A DNA stretch of 7,300 bases from Acidobacteriota bacterium (GTDB lineage Bacteria > Acidobacteriota > Terriglobia > Acidiferrales > UBA7541). Below, in pieces: positions 1 through 4,262 of this stretch. Under the pieces are notes generated by a model that worked only from the letters and a program-made list of their open reading frames with translations, was not told the origin of the DNA and ran no database searches. Numbering within the stretch: the first letter of the stretch is position 1; the number at the start of each line of letters is the position of its first letter. Location of the stretch: the NCBI GenBank assembly GCA_003224135.1, contig QHYO01000184.1, positions 1-7,300 on the forward strand. The letters run 5' to 3'. The translations under genes were made by a program, and so were the position numbers.

Positions 1-12
1 CAGAAAAACACA

Positions 13-29
13 GGTCCGTTTAAAGGACC
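13..29. promoter_or_regulatory. Inverted repeat just upstream of the -35 box
   Basis: GGTCC (13-17) and GGACC (25-29) form a perfect 5-bp inverted repeat around GTTTAAA. It ends three bases before the TTGACA box. The position fits an operator or activator site for the peptide promoter, but it could also be the tail of a terminator from a gene left of the window. The arms are short, so chance is possible. Confidence 0.25.
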
Positions 30-31
30 GC

Positions 32-59
32 TTGACATTGGTGTCTAAACAGATACATT
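32..59 (+). promoter_or_regulatory. Sigma-70-type promoter for the repeat-peptide gene
   Basis: A perfect -35 box TTGACA (32-37) is followed, after a 16-bp spacer, by TACATT (54-59), which matches four of six -10 consensus positions. The expected transcript start is near 66, giving a 5' leader of about 27 nt. That leader holds the strong ribosome-binding site of the peptide gene. No other promoter is evident before 383, so it may also serve the two membrane-protein genes. Confidence 0.55.
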
Positions 60-75
60 ACCTCCGGGAAAGATG

Positions 76-92
76 TGTTCCTCGGAGGAACA
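76..92 (+). promoter_or_regulatory. Hairpin that encloses the Shine-Dalgarno of the peptide gene
   Basis: TGTTCCT (76-82), loop CGG, AGGAACA (86-92) is a perfect 7-bp stem that ends on the base before the ATG at 93. The Shine-Dalgarno GGAGGA (84-89) lies in the loop and 3' arm, so a folded leader would block ribosome binding. CCTCCG at 61-66 could pair with the same site, but probably lies upstream of the transcript start. This looks like translational control (thermometer- or factor-dependent); that role is inferred. Confidence 0.45.
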
Positions 93-317
93 ATGTCAAA
101 GAAAATCACGGTTGTCGCGGCGCTGCTCGTCCTTGTCGGCGCGATGGGTCTCAAGACAGCAGTCGTCGCGGGTAGCGGTAGCGGCGTAACAGTCATGGCA
201 AATGGTGGAGCTCCGACGCCACCGTCGCCATGGAAGAGAAACGGTGGAGCTCCAACGCCGCCATCACCATGGAAGAAAAATGGTGGGGCGCCAACTCCTC
301 CGTCGCCCTGGAAGTAA
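93..317 (+). CDS. Secreted repeat-peptide precursor with dibasic spacers
   Basis: This is a 74-residue protein I cannot assign to a named family. Residues 1-26 look like a Sec signal peptide: Lys-Lys at 3-4, a hydrophobic core at 5-19 and a possible cut after AVVA. After a Gly/Ser-rich linker come three copies of NGGAPTPPSPW (37-47, 50-60, 63-73), followed by KR, KK and a final K plus stop. The protein has no Asp, Glu, Cys, His, Tyr or Phe. I chose ATG 93 because GGAGGA (84-89) lies just before it. A GTG at 75 is in frame but has a poor site and lies within the hairpin. The layout recalls multi-copy propeptides cut at dibasic sites, such as yeast alpha-factor, or proline-rich peptides. No processing enzyme is encoded in the window. 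Function is unknown; an exported peptide is inferred. Confidence 0.72.
   Translation: MSKKITVVAALLVLVGAMGLKTAVVAGSGSGVTVMANGGAPTPPSPWKRNGGAPTPPSPWKKNGGAPTPPSPWK
201..314 (+). repeat. Three tandem 39-nt units coding for NGGAPTPPSPWK(K/R)
   Basis: The units are 201-239, 240-278 and 279-314; the stop codon replaces the thirteenth codon of the last one. In the twelve shared codons, units 1 and 2 differ at 5 bases, units 2 and 3 at 8, and units 1 and 3 at 6. Every one of these is a silent third-position change. The only amino-acid change is Arg to Lys in codon 13. The copies are therefore old, and the peptide sequence has been kept. One caution: the antisense frame shares the same third positions, so silence alone does not prove which strand is read. 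Confidence 0.9.
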
Positions 318-329
318 GCTAATTCCAAG

Positions 330-350
330 CAGCGATTTAACCACTCGCTG
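330..350 (+). other. Stem-loop between peptide and 7-TM genes
   Basis: CAGCGA (330-335) pairs with TCGCTG (345-350) over a 9-nt loop, 13 nt after the peptide stop codon. There is no T-run, so it is not a convincing terminator. It could be a partial attenuator or an RNA-stability element that lowers expression of the downstream genes relative to the peptide. Confidence 0.25.
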
Positions 351-382
351 AATGGATCAGGGCGCGATTCTAAGGTGATGAC

Positions 383-1078
383 GTGCCCGGTCCGTTGCAA
401 TATTTCATTTGGTTTTCTTGCACACTCCTAGAAGTGGCCGTATTGGTGTGCGCGTACCGCCGCCAGGCGATTCGACAATATTTTCTCCTTAACCTCTACA
501 TCTCGTGCGAAGTTATCGCGAGCGTTGTTCGTTTCGAGATCCTCCATCATTACGGCCTCTTGTCTCTTAATTACGCCTACTTTTACTATTATTCTGACGC
601 GCTCCTCACGATCCTCCTCTTTCTGGCCCTCAGCAGCCTCTACTCTCAGGTCTTTGGCGAATTGAACGCGGGACGATATGTCCAATTCGGAGCCCTGTTC
701 CTTTTATCGGCTACCGCACTTTTCTCATTTGCCGTGGTTCAGCAGTCTAGCGCGAAGCTTCTCTCCCATTTTGTTTTCGAGCTCTCCCAAAATCTCTATT
801 TCGTCGGCCTGGTCCTGACCTACATCCTTTGGGCTGCAATTCTTAAGCTGCGAGAAACCCGAACGCGGCTGATTCAAATCGTGCTTTCACTCGGGATCTA
901 CTTCAGTCTGTACGCCGCAAATTACGCTCTGCGGAATCTTTATCCGTCGATGGAATCTGTGTTTCAGTCGCTCAATCCTTTAATCGGATGCTTCCTGCCC
1001 TTTGCCTGGGCGTACGCCTTTTGGCGCATTCCGGACGACGCTCGACTTGAGCCTTCTCGACTGGCGGTGATCCGATGA
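383..1078 (+). CDS. Seven-TM integral membrane protein of unknown function
   Basis: This 231-residue protein has seven hydrophobic stretches, at about residues 5-25, 31-53, 65-87, 100-119, 132-155, 163-184 and 194-214. A short charged C-terminal tail follows. I see no enzymatic motif, histidine-kinase core or transporter signature. It starts with GTG at 383; AAGG at 372-375 gives a 7-nt spacing. The ATG at 378 is in another frame. It lies 65 nt after the repeat-peptide gene and overlaps the next gene by four bases (ATGA), so it is probably co-transcribed with both. I recall unnamed 7-TM proteins of this size from Acidobacteriota, but could not check this. Being next to a secreted peptide, it could be a sensor or exporter for it; that is only inference. 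Confidence 0.82.
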   Translation: MPGPLQYFIWFSCTLLEVAVLVCAYRRQAIRQYFLLNLYISCEVIASVVRFEILHHYGLLSLNYAYFYYYSDALLTILLFLALSSLYSQVFGELNAGRYVQFGALFLLSATALFSFAVVQQSSAKLLSHFVFELSQNLYFVGLVLTYILWAAILKLRETRTRLIQIVLSLGIYFSLYAANYALRNLYPSMESVFQSLNPLIGCFLPFAWAYAFWRIPDDARLEPSRLAVIR

Positions 1079-1476
1079 TGGCCGTCGTCATCCTCGTCTG
1101 CTCACTGATTCTCATGCTGCAGTTCTTCGTGTCCTATTGCCGCTCACTGATCGCTGCTTCGGCAAAGGAACCGCTTCCGCTTGAGGTCCAGGAGGTCACG
1201 GGAATTTCCCGCTCTGCCTCGGCCGACGATTTCTCACGTGTGATCCAGCTCCTCAACCTCTGCCCTGAGCGTCCCGAAGATCGCAGCCAGCTGCGCGTCG
1301 TTGGCGCCTACTATCGCTTGCTCGGCTTTGTTCGTTCCACGATCGCGTTATTCGCACCATCTCTGAAGGCATGGGCCGACCGCGAGCGCGCGCTGTGCGC
1401 CTATTTCGCCGCAGTCACGCTGGGCCGGCGTATCGCTTTCAGCCGCAATCTCCTCGCTCAGCAGATGTTGCCTTAA
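1075..1476 (+). CDS. Single-TM membrane-anchored protein, unknown function
   Basis: This 133-residue protein has one N-terminal membrane helix (about 3-28) ending at Arg23, then a soluble mainly helical domain (about 45-130). The domain includes the stretch LLNLCPERPEDR and a basic C-terminal helix. I recognise no named domain. The start ATG (1075) overlaps the TGA of the 7-TM gene in ATGA, so the two are very likely translationally coupled and may act together. A second ATG at 1078 is also possible. It was kept as a real gene because of the overlap, the codon use and the coherent membrane anchor. An accessory subunit of the 7-TM protein is a reasonable guess, not shown by the sequence. Confidence 0.72.
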   Translation: MMAVVILVCSLILMLQFFVSYCRSLIAASAKEPLPLEVQEVTGISRSASADDFSRVIQLLNLCPERPEDRSQLRVVGAYYRLLGFVRSTIALFAPSLKAWADRERALCAYFAAVTLGRRIAFSRNLLAQQMLP

Positions 1477-1539
1477 CCTTCCGCCACCCGTGCTACCCGG
1501 GACTGTTCTATTTAGGTACGTCCGCCGCAATTTTCCTCA

Positions 1540-1565
1540 TTGACTTTTCCTCGCTGTGATATTCT
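1540..1565 (+). promoter_or_regulatory. Possible promoter of the RDD gene
   Basis: TTGACT (1540-1545) matches five of six -35 positions. The best -10 is TATTCT (1560-1565), but the spacer is only 14 bp, shorter than usual. It is the best candidate in the 143-bp gap before the RDD gene; that gap holds no gene. Confidence 0.28.
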
Positions 1566-1619
1566 GCTGCCTGATTCACTCCACACCGGAGTGGAAGCGT
1601 CCGCAGCGCAAAACCACCG

Positions 1620-2498
1620 GTGAATACAACATGCTTGCAGTGTGGCGCGATACTCCCACCAGGGCTCCGCGTCTGTAGTTTTTGTGATTCGCATCTCCCT
1701 CACGCCGACTCTTCGTCGGCGTCTCCCGCGCACGCAAACCGCGGAAGCCAGTCGTCGGACCAGCTCCCCGACTCTGTTTGGCGTGGCGAAGTCTCTAGTC
1801 GTGTCGCTTCCTATCGCGCGCGAAAGCGGAAAAGCTCCTCGTCCGGCGACGGTCAGCCCCAGCTGCCATTCGAGCAGGCCGCTGAGACTTCGCCCGTTCG
1901 CGCCTCAGTTGCCGTCGAAGAATCTCTCGCTCCAGATGACGACTTCTCTTTCACCATCGCTATCGGCCGTACGGCAAATCAGCGCTCCTCGGAGGATGCG
2001 CAAATGTTCATCGACGTTTCGATTCCTCCTGCACTGCAGGGCCTTTACCCTGTCGCGCAAATCGAAGAACGCCGCCTCTCGGGCTTGATCGATGCCGCAT
2101 GCCTGCTTTTTGCCTGCGGCGGATTCCTCGCGCTGTTTGGCTCTCTCGGCGGACACTTTGCATTCAGCAAACTAAGCACTGCCGTTTACGCGATCTCTTT
2201 TGCCATCGTCTACCTTCAATACTTTTCCCTGTTCACTGTTTTTGGCGGCACCACTCCGGGCATGATGCTTCGTGGTCTTCGCGTCGTGGATTTCGGCGGC
2301 GAGGAACCATCACCTCGTCAACTTCTGCTCCGCGCCGCAGGCTACATGCTTTCCGCCGGCACTTTCTTCCTTGGTTTTCTTTGGTCCCAATGGGACGAAG
2401 ACGAACTCACCTGGCACGACCGCATCTCTCGCACTTATCTCAGTTCGGCAGACACTATTGTGGATTCCGAATTCACCGGCATCGCTCATACCCACTGA
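1620..2498 (+). CDS. RDD-family membrane protein with N-terminal zinc ribbon
   Basis: This 292-residue protein has three parts. Residues 5-22 hold a CxxC-(10)-CxxC zinc ribbon (Cys 5, 8, 19, 22). Residues about 23-145 form a low-complexity, Ser- and Arg-rich linker with a basic patch at 62-71 and an acidic patch near 100-108. Residues 150-280 are an RDD domain: RRLSGLIDA at 151, three membrane helices (about 155-177, 187-210 and 238-256), TTPGMMLRGLRVV at 211, and the terminal DELTWHDRISRTYL at 261. The RDD family is membrane-embedded and mostly uncharacterised; some members are linked to ion transport. GTG 1620 is the only possible start after the in-frame stop at 1572 that keeps the zinc ribbon. 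It lacks a clear Shine-Dalgarno. It probably forms a single-gene unit convergent with the OsmC gene. Confidence 0.85.
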   Translation: MNTTCLQCGAILPPGLRVCSFCDSHLPHADSSSASPAHANRGSQSSDQLPDSVWRGEVSSRVASYRARKRKSSSSGDGQPQLPFEQAAETSPVRASVAVEESLAPDDDFSFTIAIGRTANQRSSEDAQMFIDVSIPPALQGLYPVAQIEERRLSGLIDAACLLFACGGFLALFGSLGGHFAFSKLSTAVYAISFAIVYLQYFSLFTVFGGTTPGMMLRGLRVVDFGGEEPSPRQLLLRAAGYMLSAGTFFLGFLWSQWDEDELTWHDRISRTYLSSADTIVDSEFTGIAHTH

Positions 2499-2530
2499 CG
2501 TGGAAGCCGTCGCTAGCGGCAGGACGGTCG

Positions 2531-2579
2531 CGAGCCCGCTGGCGGCCCGCTCGGGAAGACCGATCGCGCCCGGGTCTTC
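2531..2579. terminator. Two hairpins between convergent RDD and OsmC genes
   Basis: The first hairpin pairs CGAGC (2531-2535) with GCTCG (2549-2553), with a CCG/CGG inner stem. The second pairs GAAGACC (2555-2561) with GGTCTTC (2573-2579) over 11 nt, a perfect 7-bp stem that reaches into the OsmC stop codon. Both lie between the two converging stop codons, where a bidirectional terminator is expected. Neither has a T-run. Confidence 0.4.
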
Positions 2580-3084
2580 ATCCTTGACCAATCCACTCGG
2601 TCTCGATTTTGGGCGGTCGCATTAAAGTCTGCATCACCACGCAATACTGTTCTGTTTTCTCTCGCAATCCGCGCAGCTGTTCCGCGGTTGCCCGAGGAGC
2701 AGCAACGTCAAAATGAAGACGAATGCTCTCAAAGCCGACGCGCACGTCCTTGCCTATGCCAAGCGTGCCTCGAAGATCCAAGTCCCCTTCGACCGTAACC
2801 TCTATACGTTCGGTTGATATGCCCATCGCCGCAGCGACCATCTGGCAGGTGATCTGCGCGCAGGCCGCCAGAGCCCCAAGCAAAAGGTCTCCGGAACAGG
2901 CACCGCTACCTCCGCCTCCGACTCCCTTGTGGGCTTCGGCCTTGTAGATGGCACGTCCAATATCGACCGAGCATGCAACCGGAACATCCGTCTGCCCGCC
3001 TTTCGCCCGGAGAGTGATTTGGGAAGCATTTGGGTCGTTGCGGTACTGCTCTTTGAGCGGCTTCTGAAGCGATCGAAGATCCAT
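2578..3084 (-). CDS. OsmC/Ohr-family peroxiredoxin
   Basis: This 168-residue protein matches the OsmC fold family, cytoplasmic thiol peroxidases that reduce organic hydroperoxides (or close relatives of unknown substrate). The core helix GDLLLGALAACAQITC (65-80) holds the expected peroxidatic cysteine, Cys75. REKTEQYCVVMQTL (141-154) holds the second conserved cysteine, Cys148. Cys63 is an extra nearby thiol. The Gly-rich stretch near 54-61 precedes the catalytic helix, as in relatives. The frame is open further upstream, but ATG 3084 is the best start: GAGG lies 5 nt before it, and family similarity begins there. The gene is divergent from the DUF4242 gene across 112 bp. Which OsmC subfamily it belongs to cannot be settled here. 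Confidence 0.9.
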   Translation of the reverse strand: MDLRSLQKPLKEQYRNDPNASQITLRAKGGQTDVPVACSVDIGRAIYKAEAHKGVGGGGSGACSGDLLLGALAACAQITCQMVAAAMGISTERIEVTVEGDLDLRGTLGIGKDVRVGFESIRLHFDVAAPRATAEQLRGLREKTEQYCVVMQTLMRPPKIETEWIGQG

Positions 3085-3161
3085 GGAAACCTCATTCTTT
3101 CGATTTTTCGCTGACTCCGGGCAGCTTTGGCTAGTCCGTCTTGCTTGAAGCCACTCCAGTT

Positions 3162-3175
3162 GCATGCTAGCATGC
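3162..3175. promoter_or_regulatory. Perfect 14-bp palindrome between divergent genes
   Basis: GCATGCTAGCATGC reads the same on both strands and consists of two GCATGC units separated by TA. It lies 78 nt before the OsmC start and 21 nt before the DUF4242 start. That is a suitable place for a dimeric regulator controlling both genes. No known regulator site was recognised. Confidence 0.4.
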
Positions 3176-3196
3176 GTGCCCGTCAGGTAAACGCCC

Positions 3197-3469
3197 ATGC
3201 CCAAGTTCGTCATCGAACGTGAAATCCCGGGAGCAGGAAATCTCACAGACGCCCAACTGCGGGAAATCTCGCAAAAGTCGGTAAGCGTTTTGAAGGGAAT
3301 GGGCCCCGAGATTCAGTGGCTCCATAGCTACATAACAGGCGACAAGGTCTATTGCGTTTATCTCGCTTCGGACGAGGCGATGATCAGGGAGCATGCCAAG
3401 CGCGTAGGCATTCCTGCCAATCGTGTCTCCGCGGTGCGCAGACTCATTGACCCGTCATCCGCAGAATAA
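3197..3469 (+). CDS. DUF4242 family small protein (SCO4226-like)
   Basis: This 90-residue protein consists of a single DUF4242 domain, a small ferredoxin-like alpha/beta fold. Typical family segments are visible: MPKFVIEREIPGAG at the N-terminus, IQWLHSYITGDKVYCVYLA in the middle, and REHAKRVGIPANRVSAVRR followed by IDPSSAE at the C-terminus. The family includes SCO4226 of Streptomyces, described as a nickel-binding protein, but its cellular role is unclear. ATG 3197 has AGG at 3185-3187. The gene is divergent from the OsmC gene and convergent with the large kinase gene, so it is probably transcribed alone. Sharing a control region with OsmC hints at a joint stress response; this is inference. 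Confidence 0.88.
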   Translation: MPKFVIEREIPGAGNLTDAQLREISQKSVSVLKGMGPEIQWLHSYITGDKVYCVYLASDEAMIREHAKRVGIPANRVSAVRRLIDPSSAE

Positions 3470-3493
3470 GTGCCGTCAGGCGACGCGTCTACT

Positions 3494-3601
3494 CTAGCAG
3501 GAGGGAGATGCTGGCTCCGGCATCTGCACCTCCTCAATCACTTTTTCAACCGGCATTACCCATCCTTCTAACCAAGCAGTCGAGGCTTCCGCATTGCTCA
3601 A
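3494..3601 (-). pseudogene. Displaced C-terminal end of the kinase/TPR protein
   Basis: In a third frame, minus-strand bases 3601 to 3494 read [14 protein letters not shown], then [12 protein letters not shown] and a short tail ending in Cys-stop (TAG 3496-3494). From memory of acidobacterial kinase/STAND/TPR proteins, this is their usual C-terminal segment, which follows a GAPLTPxEQ-type motif. Here that motif is in the TPR frame, near 3596-3620, and the frame then runs into an early TGA at 3546. About 16 residues seem to be missing between the two parts. I read this as a frame-changing deletion near 3586-3608. It has no start codon of its own. Confidence 0.6.
3499..3534. terminator. Hairpin after the DUF4242 stop codon
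   Basis: AGGAGG (3499-3504) pairs with CCTCCT (3529-3534), and an inner stem AGATGC (3506-3511) pairs with GCATCT (3520-3525) around an 8-nt loop. It begins 30 nt after the DUF4242 stop, within the displaced end of the convergent kinase gene. CTTTTTC follows at 3541-3547, slightly too far for a standard intrinsic terminator. Confidence 0.35.
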
Positions 3602-4199
3602 TGGGCGTGAGCGGAGCACCTATGGTTTTGCGAAGGGCGGCGGCTGCACCTGCCAGCCGCAGTGAACGCTTTCGGTCGAGCTGTGCAGCCGCTGAGCACG
3701 CGAAGCACTCGAGCAAACGTGCAATGCCGCGTTTGTGTTCCAGTTCCTGAAAGATTTTTATGCTTTCCCGGTACAGGGAATGCGCCGCGGGATAGTCCCG
3801 CTGTTCCCGCGCCAAGCTTCCCAAGTCGGCCACCGTGCCGGCAATGCCCCAGCGGTCTCCGAGTTCCCGAAAGATTACCAGCCCTTGTTCGTACAAGGCC
3901 CTCGCGTTGGCGCTGTCGCCCTGATCGCGTGCCACATCTCCCTGGTAATTTAAAGACCAGGCGATGCCCGTCCGGTCTCCGAGTCCTCGGAAGATTGAAA
4001 TACACTCCCCGTACAGGGCGTGCGCGAAACTGTAGGCTCCTTGCAATTTCACGACATTCGCCAGATTGCTGAGCGCCCGAGCTACCGCCCTCTGGTCGCC
4101 CAATTCTCTCCATAACAAAAGACTTTCCTCGAAAAGGGTGTGCGCAGTTGCGACGTCATCCCTGTCGCGAGCAAAGACCGCCAACGCATTTAGCGACAC
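3546..4199 (-). CDS. TPR-repeat tail of the kinase protein, cut off by frameshift
   Basis: This reading frame (217 residues from GTG 4199) holds 40-residue TPR units. The frame is open upstream to 4307, so it overlaps the end of the kinase frame, which stops at 4156. The four units within the 217 residues start near 20, 60, 100 and 140. They share the pattern [21 protein letters not shown] and are followed by a helix [18 protein letters not shown]. In relatives, such TPRs form the C-terminal part of winged-helix/kinase/STAND proteins and bind partners or hold the ATPase inactive. GTG 4199 has no Shine-Dalgarno and lies inside a TPR, so independent translation is unlikely. Reinitiation after the stop at 4156, or a sequencing error, cannot be excluded. 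I treat it as part of a broken gene with the upstream kinase and the remnant at 3494-3601. Confidence 0.6.
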   Translation of the reverse strand: MSLNALAVFARDRDDVATAHTLFEESLLLWRELGDQRAVARALSNLANVVKLQGAYSFAHALYGECISIFRGLGDRTGIAWSLNYQGDVARDQGDSANARALYEQGLVIFRELGDRWGIAGTVADLGSLAREQRDYPAAHSLYRESIKIFQELEHKRGIARLLECFACSAAAQLDRKRSLRLAGAAAALRKTIGAPLTPIEQCGSLDCLVRRMGNAG

Positions 4200-4262
4200 C
4201 GCGATACCCGTTTTGTCGCCAAAGTGATGCGCGATGCCCCGACTTTCGCTGATGAGCGTTTC
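3663..4262 (-). repeat. Five 120-nt units coding for 40-residue TPRs
   Basis: On the minus strand the units run 4262-4143, 4142-4023, 4022-3903, 3902-3783 and 3782-3663, each exactly 40 codons. Shared positions include Leu3, a GD or related pair near 16-17, and Gly-Ile-Ala near 19-21. The last unit is degenerate, with GD replaced by EH. The first unit begins only in the shifted frame, right after the break in the kinase frame. Confidence 0.75.

Noticed and set aside
75..92. GTG at 75 as the start of the peptide gene
   Set aside because: It adds residues from the hairpin and lacks a good ribosome site; ATG 93 directly follows GGAGGA.
20..400. Antisense ORF of 126 codons over the peptide gene, also showing a conserved repeat (GDGGVGAPPF three times)
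   Set aside because: It shares third codon positions with the + frame, so its repeat conservation follows automatically. It has a TTG start inside the 7-TM gene, no Shine-Dalgarno and no signal sequence, whereas the + frame has promoter, ribosome site and signal peptide.
3085..3246. N-terminal extension of 54 residues on the OsmC protein
   Set aside because: It crosses the palindrome and the divergent start of DUF4242, and has no family similarity; ATG 3084 has GAGG at the right distance.
3662..4072. Long + strand ORFs opposite the TPR region
   Set aside because: They mirror the 120-nt TPR periodicity of the minus strand and show no domain or ribosome site.
3700..4150. Regular DNA repeats that might suggest a CRISPR array
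   Set aside because: The 120-nt period is in frame with 40-residue TPRs and the units are diverged; there are no short exact repeats with unique spacers.
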